Origin: Paraspadella gotoi | Lineage: Eukaryota > Chaetognatha | Length of the DNA: 64,000 bases | NCBI GenBank assembly: GCA_051294375.1 | Contig: CM119265.1 | Coordinates: 27,780,098 to 27,844,097 of the forward strand | Direction: 5' to 3' | In this document: positions 21,001 through 33,568 of the stretch, in pieces | Layout of the letters: the number at the start of each line of letters is the position of its first letter | How positions within the stretch are numbered: the stretch's first letter is position 1 | The notes under the pieces: generated by a model | Told to the model about the DNA's origin: nothing | Seen by the model: the letters and a program-made list of their open reading frames with translations, nothing else | Database searches by the model: none | Position numbers and translations under genes: made by a program

Positions 21001-22730
21001 CCAATTATGAAGTTAATTTGGAGTATTTATTGGTTAAAATAAGTAAAAGATTTAGTAAATTCGACTTATGTTTTTTCCATTTAAAGCTAATTCCACTCAC
21101 ACGATTCCATCGAAATTTTATATCCAGCTCTTATCACACACTTTCACTACCCACCCACAAAAATTTAATTACCAATCCAACCAGCCAATCACGAGTTATT
21201 GGAGCTGTTTTGCTAAGATGGGAGCGGATGGACGGACTTGATTGACTAATTAAATTAAATTATTGATTAATTTATTTACTAATTGATTAATTAACTGATT
21301 AATTATTTTATTTATTAATACATCCTGCAGATACATTAATATAAAAGGAAAAAGGAAGCATAATCAATTAGTAAAAACAGGTTTTTTGTTTTTTTGTCCA
21401 TTTAAACTCATTTCCATCAAACTATTCAGTCGAAACTTGATTTCCTGTTCAATTCATCACACTTTCCTACCCACATACAAAATTCCAGGTCAATCAGCCC
21501 ATCCACTCATGAGCAATTGGTGTTCAAATAGTGGAAATATTTTTTTTGTTTTTTTTCCATTTAAACTCATTTCCACTCGGGACGATTCCATCGAAACTAT
21601 AATATCGGCAGCTCAATCACACACACTTACCTCTATCCACACACAAAATTTCATTTAAATCATCACCATCCAATCAGCGAGTAATGTGGTGTTGTTTTTG
21701 TGCTAAAGGTGGGGACGGACGGACGGACGGCGGACGGACGGAGCGGACGGACGGACGGACGGACGGACGGAACGGACGGGCAGAACGCCAGGGACGGGAC
21801 AGGGACCTANNNNNNNNNNNNNNNNNNNNNNNNNGTATTTAGGTGGGTTTTAAAATAAGTAAAAAGGATTTTAGTAAATTCGACTTATGTTTTTTCATTT
21901 TAAACGTAATTCCACTCACACGATTCCATCGAAATTTTATATCCAGTTCTTATCACACACTTTCCTACCACCCACCAAAATTTAATTCCAATCCAACCAG
22001 CCAATCACGAGTCAGAGTTATGGAGCTTTTTGCTAAGATGGGACGGATGGACGGATTGATTGACTAAATTAAATTAAATTATTGATTAATTTATTTACTA
22101 ATTGATTAAATTAACTGATTAATTATTTTATTTATTAATACATCTGCACGGATACATTAATATAAAAGGAAAAAGGACATAATCAATTATTTAAAACAGG
22201 TTTTTTGTTTTTTTGTCCATTTAAACTCATTTCCACTCAAACTATTCCATCGAAACTTGATTTCCTGTTCAATCACACACTTTCCTACCCACATACAAAA
22301 TTCCAGGTCAATCAGCCCATCCACTCATGAGCAATTGGTGTTCAAATAGTGGATATATATTTTTTTTGTTTTTTTTCCATTTAAACTCATTTCCACTCGG
22401 GACGATTCCATCGAAACTTAATATCCAGCTCAATCACACACTTACCCTATCCACACACAAAATTTCATTTAAATCCATGCCATCCAATCACGAGTAATTG
22501 TGTTTTTTGTTAAAGGTGGACGACGGACGGACGGCGAGACGGACGGACGGACGGACGGACGGACGGACGGAACGGACGGTACGGACAGACGGAGGACGGA
22601 CATCATTTTTTTTGCATAATTTATCATTAATTCGATGTTCTGACATGATATAAGTGTGCTTTGTGCCCGACAATATTGAGGGGGCGGACCGACGGACCGA
22701 AAAATGTGAGTTATAAAAGTGAGTTAAGAG
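18039..22730 (+). mobile_element. Helentron-like element block V, with microsatellites and 160-bp tandem repeats
   Basis: Begins at the palindromic end AGTCGGATCTGCTTATCAGC. It includes the 5'-type terminus GTCGGATCTGCC at 18,363, an inner module starting TTATCGAGCC (18,615) and ending GGCTCGAT (20,288), CT arrays, ATCAATGA-type minisatellite, and tandem units of about 160 bp with the words CATTTAAACTCATTTCCACT and CCATCGAAACTT. Next come (ACGG)n arrays at 21,714-21,790 and 22,520-22,600. Microsatellite plus about 160-bp repeats with 11-bp subterminal inverted repeats is the plan of HINE/DINE-1 and bivalve pearl elements. No Rep/helicase is seen. Confidence 0.65.
21810..21834. other. Assembly gap (25 N)
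   Basis: Exactly 25 N. The roughly 0.75 kb on either side (about 21,020-21,809 and 21,835-22,610) are near-duplicates of each other, which suggests two unmerged ends of the same sequence rather than missing DNA. Confidence 0.97.
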
Positions 22731-25053
22731 GCTGAAAGATTGTAAATGTTCATTTGTTTGGAAATGATAATAGAGCAATTAGATTATAAATACAAGGTTT
22801 AATATAAATGCTGAAACAATTCATATTGGCCTCGGATTGGCGTGGATAAATTATGGAGAATAAGTTCTGAGTTCGATTCTACAGTTTAATCTTAAAAACT
22901 AATAAAAAAATGCTAAGACATGAAAAAAAAGACTAAATTTGAGTTTATCTTTTAACTTATAAAGCCCATCTCTTTGAGTGATTATGATGAATATTTTATA
23001 AAAATTTCTGCTTGCCTATATAATAATCCACTACTTTTATTGCTGTAATAACTGATTTGGTGGTAAGAGTTTTAATAGTATTTTTTAAAAAAATGCTGGT
23101 AGTGTAATTGTGTATTGTGAATATGATCAAGTTGAGGCTTATCATCTTTTATTTATAATAGGCGTTACAAACTTCCGCAACTTTTTTTACTTGGACATAT
23201 GAATCTAAAGAACTCTGCTTCTCAAGAGAGTTTATATTAGGGACAAAGTCAATAATAAGAGCCCACCTTTGGAAAAAAGTCGGTGATGAATTCAAATCTA
23301 AACTTTTCAATTGTTATTGCTGGCATATGGATGGTAAATTGGGTAGAGGTTATTTTTGTAAATGGAAAATTGATAGAAAGAATGAATTGGTATCAATGGC
23401 AATATCTACAATCAGCCTGGCAAAAGCGGCCTTAGATTTTAGATATTTAATTATTGATTTTAAATGTGCTGCATCTTTGAGAATGTTTCTGTACTTTTTT
23501 GGAATATTTCAGGGTTCTACGGTTCATCAGTTTTTTGTGCAATCATCATGGCTAAAGTTAACACATTAAACCATTGGTTTTTTATTTTTTTGGTCCTATT
23601 GCCTCTTAGAGTTTTTACTCCATTAGAATTATCCAAAGTCCTCTCTTGGATAAAAATTAATGTTAATTTACAAAAAAGAATTTAAATTTGATTTCAAAGT
23701 TATTTTTTCAAATTGCTATAATGCCGTTTGTTAATCTATTTCTATTTTCATTCTTTTCTTACAATGAAAAATTTAAGTGGATGGCGCAAATATATTTACC
23801 AGAAAAATGGGGATTGGCTAAAATACATTCTTATAATGAGGCAGGAATAAAGTTATTTACTTATTATCCTTATGGAAAATACTTTTTAAGAATGGGCTCT
23901 TTCTACAATTCTTGGAATAACTATACTTTACCCTTAGGATTTGTACATTATTCAAAATTTAAAGGATCTTCTTTTTCAAGTTAATTACTATTTTAATGTA
24001 GCTATTGGTAATTATGAACTTCTTGCTTTAGACCCTATTTTGCTCGACATTATGATACTCATAGATTTTATTTTAGGTCTAAGTTACATTTCTCTTAATC
24101 TTTTTGCCCATAAAAGTCAAGGTAAATTATGGTTTTTATTGCTGCCGTTGTTCTTTTGGGCATCAATTCTGTATATTGACAGTTACTATAGTGTTTTTCA
24201 TGTTAACCTGATAGCCTTTTCTCTAGATGGAAAGTATGACAGAAAAGGATTTCTACGTAATCAAGAACAATGGTCCATAGATATAGAAAAAGTTTCACAG
24301 GCTGAAATTTCCCGATCATTAGTTGCATCTCAATTTAGAGTAAGTAAAATTGAAAACCTAATTTCAACGCAATGGTATATAATTTCATCCTTGGTGCTTA
24401 TCTATATCTCTAGAAATTTTTGCAAAACCATCAAAAAATTTAATAATCCAAAACATGAAATTGTTTTTTACTGGGTTATTCTATGGAGCTATAAGTTTAT
24501 CCATGTATTATCTGAGGATGTATCAGAATATCTGGATACCAAGCGGCTCAAGATTATTCCATTTTTTGCAAGTTACCAGAAGAAATGAGAAAACATAAAG
24601 AGCCTTTCCAAAAATTTTTTGACTTGACTTATACTATTAAAATGTATTACTTTTTATCCTGTTTATCAATTTTGCCATTTTATAAATTTACCCTCCAACG
24701 ATTGCTCGAACAATTTTCAAGAAGCATGTTGCTGAGAAGAATTGGAATATAGCTGGAATTTCAGTTATCTTATTTTTGTATGAATTTTCAGCTAAAAAGC
24801 CTCCATTTAGTGTAAACACTGAAACATCCCCAGATTTGAAAAAAATAGATAAATATTTTCTATTTCATTTTTTCAAGAAACTATCACAGCAATTGTCTAC
24901 ATACAAAGTTATCGACAAATCTGACACAATTGCAGTTTTCTATCATAATAGTTTTTGCTACATACAAAAATCTTACTTTGCATTTCCAAAAACCAACCAT
25001 TCTTTGGATGAATCAATTTTAAAAATCACAAAGTTGATTTCCTCTTATATTCA
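22731..25053 (+). repeat. Left arm of 2.3-kb inverted repeat
   Basis: Pairs with 25,124-27,448 around a 70-bp spacer. Contains XKR exon 4 and its upstream intron from GCTGAAAGATTG on. Arm lengths are 2,323 and 2,325 bp, with scattered single-base indels between the arms. Confidence 0.95.
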
Positions 25054-25057
25054 ATAA
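23162..25057 (+). CDS. XK-related protein gene copy A, exon 4, frameshifted and 3'-broken
   Basis: Acceptor AATAG|GCG, then ALQTSATFFTWTYESKEL in frame with exon 3. A conserved XKR-like stretch (VSMAISTISLAKAALDFRYL) follows, then several hydrophobic segments. The frame changes at least five times (for example at about 23,510, 23,685, 23,960, 24,560 and 24,730). Several changes fall at short homopolymers where the inverted copy or copy B has one base more or fewer: GGG here against GGGG in B at the FGIFQ/GFYG junction. This suggests consensus errors rather than, or as well as, true decay. The coding strand stops matching copy B after ...SSYI, where a palindrome begins. Total coding length across exons would be about 740-760 codons, long for the family. 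Confidence 0.6.
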
Positions 25058-25123
25058 GTCATCACGGGAATAAAAATAATAATCATGAATAAAAGGTCAG
25101 TGTTGTTTTCATGATGCTCTTCA

Positions 25124-27448
25124 TGAATATAAGAGGAAATCAACTTTGTGATTTTTAAAATTGATTCATCCAAAGAATGGTTGGTTTTTGGAAATGCAAA
25201 GTAAGATTTTGTATGTAGCAAAAACTATTATGATAGAAAACTGCACATTGTGTCAGATTTGTCGATAACTTTGTATGTAGACAATTGCTGTGATAGTTTC
25301 TTGAAAAAATGAAATAGAAAATATTTATCTATTTTTTTCAAATCTGGGGATGTTTCAGTGTTTACACTAAATGGAGGCTTTTTAGCTGAAAATTCATACA
25401 AAAATAAGATAACTGAAATTCCAGCTATATTCCAATTCTTCTCAGCAACATGCTTCTTGAAAATTGTTCGAGCAATCGTTGGAGGGTAAATTTATAAAAT
25501 GGCAAAATTGATAAACAGGATAAAAAGTAATACATTTTAATAGTATAAGTCAAGTCAAAAAATTTTGGAAAGGCTCTTTATGTTTTCTCATTTCTTCTGG
25601 TAACTTGCAAAAAATGGAATAATCTTGAGCCGCTTGGTATCCAGATATTTCTGATACATCCTCAGATAATACATGGATAAACTTATAGCTCCATAGAATA
25701 ACCAGTAAAAAACAATTTCATGTTTTGGATTATTAAATTTTTTGATGGTTTTGCAAAAATTTCTAGAGATATAGATAAGCACCAAGGATGAAATTATATA
25801 CCATTGCGTTGAAATTAGGTTTTCAATTTTACTTACTCTAAATTGAGATGCAACTAATGATCGGGAAATTTCAGCCTGTGAAACTTTTTCTATATCTATG
25901 GACCATTGTTCTTGATTACGTAGAAATCCTTTTCTGTCATACTTTCCATCTAGAGAAAAGGCTATCAGGTTAACATGAAAAACACTATAGTAACTGTCAA
26001 TATACAGAATTGATGCCCAAAAGAACAACGGCAGCAATAAAAACCATAATTTACCTTGACTTTTATGGGCAAAAAGATTAAGAGAAATGTAACTTAGACC
26101 TAAAATAAAATCTATGAGTATCATAATGTCGAGCAAAATAGGGTCTAAAGCAAGAAGTTCATAATTACCAATAGCTACATTAAAATAGTAATTAACTTGA
26201 AAAAGAAGATCCTTTAAATTTTGAATAATGTACAAATCCTAAGGGTAAAGTATAGTTATTCCAAGAATTGTAGAAAGAGCCCATTCTTAAAAAGTATTTT
26301 CCATAAGGATAATAAGTAAATAACTTTATTCCTGCCTCATTATAAGAATGTATTTTAGCCAATCCCCATTTTTCTGGTAAATATATTTGCGCCATCCACT
26401 TAAATTTTTCATTGTAAGAAAAGAATGAAAATAGAAATAGATTAACAAACGGCATTATAGCAATTTGAAAAAATAACTTTGAAATCAAATTTAAATTCTT
26501 TTTTGTAAATTAACATTAATTTTTATCCAAGAGAGGACTTTGGATAATTCTAATGGAGTAAAAACTCTAAGAGGCAATAGGACCAAAAAAATAAAAAACC
26601 AATGGTTTAATGTGTTAACTTTAGCCATGATGATTGCACAAAAAACTGATGAACCGTAGAACCCTGAAATATTCCAAAAAAGTACAGAAACATTCTCAAA
26701 GATGCAGCACATTTAAAATCAATAATTAAATATCTAAAATCTAAGGCCGCTTTTGCCAGGCTGATTGTAGATATTGCCATTGATACCAATTCATTCTTTC
26801 TATCAATTTTCCATTTACAAAAATAACCTCTACCCAATTTACCATCCATATGCCAGCAATAACAATTGAAAAGTTTAGATTTGAATTCATCACCGACTTT
26901 TTCCAAAGGTGGCTCTTATTATTGACTTTGTCCCTAATATAAACTCTCTTGAGAAGCAGAGTTCTTTAGATTCATATGTCCAAGTAAAAAAAGTTGCGGA
27001 AGTTTGTAACGCCTATTATAAATAAAAGATGATAAGCCTCAACTTGATCATATTCACAATACACAATTACACTACCAGCATTTTTTTAAAAAATACTATT
27101 AAAACTCTTACCACCAAATCAGTTATTACAGCAATAAAAGTAGTGGATTATTATATAGGCAAGCAGAAATTTTTATAAAATATTCATCATAATCACTCAA
27201 AGAGATGGGCTTTATAAGTTAAAAGATAAACTCAAATTTAGTCTTTTTTTTTCATGTCTAGCATTTTTTTATTAGTTTTTAGATTAAACTGTAGAATCGA
27301 ACTCAGAACTTTATTCTCCATAATTTATCCACGCCAATCTCGAGGCCAATATGAATTGTTTACAGCATTTATATTAAACCTTGTAATTTATAGATCTAAT
27401 TGCTCATATTATCATTTCCAAACAAATGAACATTTACAATCTTTCAGC
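25124..27448 (-). pseudogene. Inverted copy of XKR exon 4
   Basis: Reverse-oriented near-identical copy of 22,731-25,053. The exon would run on the minus strand from 27,012 to about 25,066. Its 3' end carries the next part of the last exon (about 60 bp, in the spacer on the minus strand) that the plus-strand copy lacks. It stops just before the five-codon tail found at 33,315. Single-base differences from the left arm shift the frame in other places: GGTTATT here against GGGTTATT there. No exons 1-3 lie in this orientation, so it cannot be a gene as assembled. Confidence 0.85.
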
Positions 27449-27724
27449 AATTAGCTGAAGTCTTCAATCTGGAGTGATAAAAAAAGACTTGAATAAAATT
27501 GTAATTCTTTCAGTGTCTATTATACTTATAATATTTATAAAGTTAGAAAACTATTTAATGTTTATGTTGACCTAAAAAAGTTCAAATTCCGAATAGTATA
27601 ATTATAGTGGCTCTCAACTCAAGGCGGAATCACTTCATTATTTTTTTCAAAGTTTTAAACAGTTCATTTTTAATACTGATTGTGAAGTCATCGAATATAA
27701 AAATAACAAGTTGAGCAAACAATG

Positions 27725-28239
27725 TCGGATCTGCCTACGATAATTAATTAATTAATTGATTAATTAATTAATTAATAGATAATTAATTAATTAATAGATT
27801 AATTAATTAATTAATTAATAGTTATTAATTATAATTTATATTCAGCTTGTCATCATCGATGTCCTTAAAATTGAGTCAGGACAGTTATTAAAATGTTTTG
27901 TTTACATTTTATCAAAACAAAAAATATCCTCTATTATCGAGCCAGGCGGGCAAAGCCCGTCCTGTCTAGATTTTTTTTCGGTTTAGCTTTCGGTCTCGCT
28001 TTTTGCAATCATGGCTTCTGAAAGTGTGATATCATAGGGGAGTTGAATTTTTCATATATGGCTTCTAATCATTCAAGATCTTTAAAATTCTCATGTTTCA
28101 TATCAATATTGGTATTTGTTTATGTTTTATTTACAAAACAAAAATGTTTTAATTAATATGTCCGCTCTCTCTCTCTCTCTTTTTCTCCGTTCACTGCTTC
28201 TTCTAAAAACGAGTTCGGCTCTGCAGCGTCTGTCCAGCT

Positions 28240-28289
<50 letters not shown>

Positions 28290-28733
28290 CAAAAAATTTT
28301 TAGATATAATGTGGGTTCACTAATGTAAAAAACGATGCCGCGAACAGGGCGCGAACCCGGGTCCTTTGGGTAGAGAATAGCTCACGCTACGTGCGGCGCC
28401 ATAAGTACTGCTGATTCTTTAACGAGTAAAGGGGCTGTAGAGCTTCTCTCTCTCTCTCTCTTTAATTATTATAATATCGCTTCTTTCTCTGTCTCTTTTT
28501 CTCTGCAGCGGCTGTCTCTCTCTCTCTCTCTTTTTCTCTCTCTCTCTCTGTCTCTCTTGTGTGTCTGTCCCTATCTGTCCGATCTCGTTGCGTGATCGTT
28601 TGTTTTTTGAAAAATTCTGATTATTTTTTTCATTCTAAAAACTTTTTATTATTGCCATTTATTCCGCGCTTTTTTTCAATACAAAATCCATATTTTCATC
28701 CGAGATTTTCGTGGATTTAGTACTCTTTCTTTC

Positions 28734-28776
<43 letters not shown>

Positions 28777-28836
28777 CTCTCTCTCTCTTTCTCTCTCTCT
28801 CTCTTTCTTTCTCTCTCTCTCTTTTTCTCTCTCTCT

Positions 28837-28885
<49 letters not shown>

Positions 28886-30592
28886 ACTCATACACGCATT
28901 TGTTTGTTTTATTGACTATCATCACATCAATGAATGACAATCATCACAGCAGTGAATGACTATCATCGCATCAATAATTGATTATCATCGAATCAATAAT
29001 CAATTCCTATTACATCAATAAATTACTATTACATCAATCAATTAGTATTACCTCAATCAATTACTATTACATCAATAATTCGTTTCGCATGATTCATTCG
29101 TTTTTTTCCCGGTTTTTTTCATTAATTTTCTATGATAGTGGGCTCTGGCTCGATCTTGAGTCTTTTAAGATTTTTTATTTTATGTCTTCCTTCTCTCTCC
29201 TCTTTCTCTCTCTCTCTCTCCTTCACTCTCTCTCTTCCTCTCGACCTCACTCTCTCTCTCTCTCACTCTCTCTTTCTCTCTCTCTCTCTCTCTTTTTATG
29301 CAATAGCGCGATCCTCATTGCTTTTAAGATTTTTTTACTTGCATCATTTTTTCAACTTGCATATATTTTTTCAACTTGCATTCCGTCAAAACTTTATATC
29401 TAGCTTCTTCACTCACTTTACCTACCGGCTCACAAAATTTCATCTCAATCTATCATGGGTTAAAATAAATAAAAAGATCAAGTAAATGTGACTCATATTT
29501 TTTCATTTAAACTCATTTCCACTGGTACGTTTCCACTTGAAACTTTATATCAATGCTTCGTCATACGTTTTCCTACCCACACACACGAAATTTCAACTCA
29601 ATCTATCCATTTCAATTATGATTAATTTGGAGTATTTATTGGTTAAAATAAGTAAAAAGATTTTAGTAAATTCGACTTATGTTTTTTCCATTTAAACTAA
29701 TTTCCACTCACACGATTCCATCGAAATTTATATCCAGCGTATCACACACTTTCCTACCACCCACAATTTTAATTACCAATCCAACCAGCCAATCACGAGT
29801 TATTGGGAGCTTTTTGCTAAGATGGGAGGGGCGGATGGACGGATTGATTGACTAATTAATGTAAATTATTGATTAATTTATTTACCTAATTGATGTAATG
29901 TAACTGAATTAATTATTATGTAATTTATTAATACATCCTTGGCAAGATACATTTAAATATAAAAGGAAAAAGGAAGCATAATCAATTAGTAAAAACAGGT
30001 TTTTTTGTTTTTTTGTTTTCCATTTAACAGCTCAGTTTCCACTCAGAACTATTCCATCGAAATTGAATTTCCTGTTTTCCAAATTCACAAGTTACTACAG
30101 CGTTCCCTAACCCACATTAGCAAAATTCCAGGTCAATCAGCCCATCCACTCATGAGCAAATTGGTGTTCAAATAGTGAAATATTTTTTTTTTTGTTTTTA
30201 ATTCCATTTAAACTCATTTCCACTGGACGATTCCATCGAAACTTATAATCGTCAGCTCAAATCACACACTGGCGTAACTATCCACACACAAAATTTCATT
30301 GTAAATATTCCATGCAATCGCCGCCAATCAGCGAGTAAGTGTGTGTGTTTTTGTGCTAAGGTGGGGACGGACGGACGGACGGCGGACGGACGGAGCGGAC
30401 GGACGGACGGACGGACTGGAGGAACGGACGGACGGACATTCATTTTTTTGCATAATTTATCATAATTCGATGTTCTGACATGATATAAGTGTGTGCCCGA
30501 CAATATTGAGGGGGCGACCGACGGACCGAAAAACGTGAGTTATAAAAAGTGAGTTATAGAGTCGGGATCTGCTGATAAGCAGATCCGACTAA
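27725..30592 (+). mobile_element. Helentron-like element, 2.87 kb, best-delimited copy
   Basis: Starts TCGGATCTGCC and ends in a hairpin (GATCTGCT-GATA-AGCAGATC) followed by CGACTAA, i.e. a CTRR-type end. The 11-bp word GTCGGATCTGC appears inverted at both ends as subterminal repeats. Inside are the TTATCGAGCC module, CT arrays, about 22-bp ATCATCACATCAATGA repeats, about 160-bp tandem units and an (ACGG)n array at 30,365-30,440. Non-coding. Block 27,449-30,592 is a degraded direct copy of 18,066-22,720 with many small indels. Confidence 0.7.
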
Positions 30593-33289
30593 AAATTTGT
30601 TGTGATAAAACGTCAGTTTTGGTGATTTTTTTATTAGAAAAAAAAATTCATATAAAACCTAACTTATTTACTATAGTAATTATTTTTTATTAACTACAAG
30701 GTGGCACACTACAGCCACCACTAAAAAATCGTCAGCTTGCATAATTTTATATACTTGCATAATTTTTTTTAACTTACATAATTTTTTAACTTGCACCATT
30801 TTTTCGACTTTTAACTATCTAGTTATCGAGTTTCATTAGTGAGGCAGTGAGGAAGTTGAAATGTGTGTCCATTTTCTTTGTTTCATATCGATTCAAATTT
30901 TTTTTGTTTGAATTTCCATTTAATTATGATTTACTGCAATATGCAAATTAGATTATGGTAATTTTCTTTGATAGTAAAAACTGGCGAGATCACTATACTT
31001 TTAAGATTTTTTTTTGTAAACATTTAAGTAGAATAACAAAGGAAGAGAGACGGAAGGAGGCTCAGAATTTTAGTGCATTCCATTTTTAGATCTCAAGGAC
31101 TAAGACGCAATTTTTACTTCATTGTAATCATTTATTAAACTTTTCTCTCAATCTACAATTATTTCAGGTAACTTTGAAAACAGAATAGACAGATTTGCAT
31201 AATCAAGCTCTCTACTTGACATCTATTGAGGGCAACAGGTCACGTTACAACAATATTAAAAGTTTTTTTGTATCGATCCAGATTGAGGTTGAAACTAGAA
31301 GTTCTCTCAAATAAATAATGGTTAAGTGACTGTTAGAGAATATGAAAATAAAAATATTTTTTTTAAATTATCTTATTAATAAGCGACGGAGCATTTAAAG
31401 ATATTTTTTACTATATAAAGTTTAAATTTTTTTTTAAAAAAATTTATTTTTTTAAAATTAAAAGATTAAAGTTATTAATAAAACTTTTAAACTTCCGTGC
31501 GCTTATTAATAAGATAAATTAAAAAAAATATTTTTATTTTCATATTCTCTAACAGTCACTTAACCATTATTTATTTGAGAGAATTCTAGTTTTCACCTTC
31601 AATTTGGATCGATACAAAAAACTTTTAATATTGTTGTAACGTGACCTGTTGCCCTCAATAGATGTCAAGTAGAGAGCTTGATTAATGCAAAATCTGTCTA
31701 TTCTGTTTTCAAAGTTACACTGAAATAATTGTAGATTGAGAGAAAAGTTTAATAAATGATTACAATGAAGTTAAAATTGCGTCTTAGTCCCTTGAGATCT
31801 AAAAAAATGGAATGCACTAAAATCTGAGCCTCCTTCCCGTCTCTCTTCCTTGTTTATTCTACTTAAATGTTTACAAAAAAAAATCTTAAAAGTATAGTGA
31901 TCTCGCCAGTTTTTACTATCAAAGAAATTACCATAATCTAATTTGCATATTGCAGTAAATCATAATTAAATGGAAATTCAAACAAAAAAAATTTGATCGA
32001 TATGAACAAAGAAAATGGACACACATTTCAACTTCCTCACTGCCTCACTAATGAAACTCGATAACTAGATAGTTAAAAGTCGAAAAAATGGTGCAAGTTA
32101 AAAAAATTATGTAAGTTAAAAAATTATGCAAGTATAAAAATTATGCAAGCTGACGATTTTTTTAGTGGTGGGCTGTAGTGTGCCACCTTGTAGTTAATAA
32201 AAAATAATTACTATAGTAAATAAGTTAGGTTTTATATGAAATTTTTTTCTAATAAAAAATCACCAAACTGACGTTTTATCACAACAAATTTTTAGTCGGA
32301 TCTGCTATCAGCAGATCCCGACTCTATAACTCACTTTTTATAACTCACTTTTTTCGGTCCGTCGGTCCGCCCCTCAATATTGTCGGGCGACACACTTATA
32401 TCATGGTCAGAACATCGAATTATGATTAAATTATGCAAAAAAATGATGTCCTCCGTCGTCGTCTGTCCGTCCGTCCGTCCGTCCGTCCGTCCGTCCGTCC
32501 GTCGTCCGTCCGTCCCACCTTAGCAAAAAACACCAATTACTCGTGATTGGATGGATGGATTTAAATGAAATTTTGTGTGTGGATAGGTAAGTGTGTGATT
32601 GAGCTGGATATTAAGTTTCGATGGAATCGTCCGAGTGGAATGAGTTTAAATGGAAAAACAAAAAAAATATATTCACTATTTGAACACCAATTGCTCATGA
32701 GTGGATGGCTGATTGACCTGGAATTTGTATGTGGGTAGGAAGGTGTGTGATTGACAGGTAAATCAAGTTTCGATGGAATAGTTTGAGTGGAAATGAGTTT
32801 AAATGGAAAAAAACAAAAAACTGTTTTACTAATTGATTATGCTTCTTTTCCTTTTATATTAATGTATCTGCAGGATGTATTATAAATCAAATAATTAATC
32901 AGTTAATTAATCAATTAGTAAATAAATTAATCAATAATTAATTAATTAAGTCAATCAATCCGTCCATCCGTCCCATCTAGCAAAAAGCTCCAATAACTCG
33001 TGATTGGCTGGTTGGATTGGAATTAAAATTTTGTGGGTGGGTAGGAAAGTGTGTGATAAGCTGGATATAAAATTTCGATGGAATCGTGTGAGTGGAAATT
33101 AGTTTAAATGGAAAAAACATAAGTCGAATTTACTAAATCTTTTTACTTATTTTAACCAATAAATATCCAATTAATCATAATTGAATGATAGATTGAGTTG
33201 AAATTTTGTGTGTGGGTAGGAAAACGTATGACGAAGCTTGATAAAGTTTCAGTGGAAACGTACCAGTGGAAATGAGTTTAAATGAAAAA
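29500..33289. repeat. Second large palindrome, centre near 31.45 kb
   Basis: Sequence on the left (Helentron tandem repeats, hairpin, unit U inverted) is mirrored on the right (unit U direct, hairpin at 32,294-32,322, tandem repeats inverted to 33,289). Arms are about 1.8 kb, less identical than the first palindrome. The centre is AT-rich (31,380-31,500). Confidence 0.85.
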
Positions 33290-33314
33290 NNNNNNNNNNN
33301 NNNNNNNNNNNNNN
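33290..33314. other. Assembly gap (25 N)
   Basis: Exactly 25 N, same size as 21,810-21,834. It separates the second palindrome from the 3' tail of the XKR gene. Confidence 0.98.
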
Positions 33315-33329
33315 TTATCTCTTTTTTAA
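33315..33329 (+). CDS. XK-related gene copy A, last codons and stop
   Basis: The 15 nt after the gap (Leu-Ser-Leu-Phe-stop) and the 3' flank to about 33,365 match the end of exon 4 in copy B at 47,700-47,760. The preceding codons are in the spacer/right arm of the first palindrome, so copy A's last exon is split by about 8 kb. 33,330-33,568 is 3'-UTR-like or flanking sequence without a gene. Confidence 0.75.
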   Translation, partial: LSLF

Positions 33330-33568
33330 TCAATTTGATTTTTTCTTCTGATTTTACTAAGTATTTTCAAAAAAGTTTGACATTATTTATTATAATTACA
33401 TCACATAGACATTGCACTTGTTAGCTAATTTTAAAAAAAATTGTATTTTACGTTTGAAATAATTTTTTGGCATAAAGACAATTACTATAGAGAGAAGGAA
33501 AAAAATGAGACAATAACAGGAACCGAAATTCCAATGTGTGTTTAGCCGCAGTGACTTTCTTATCACAT

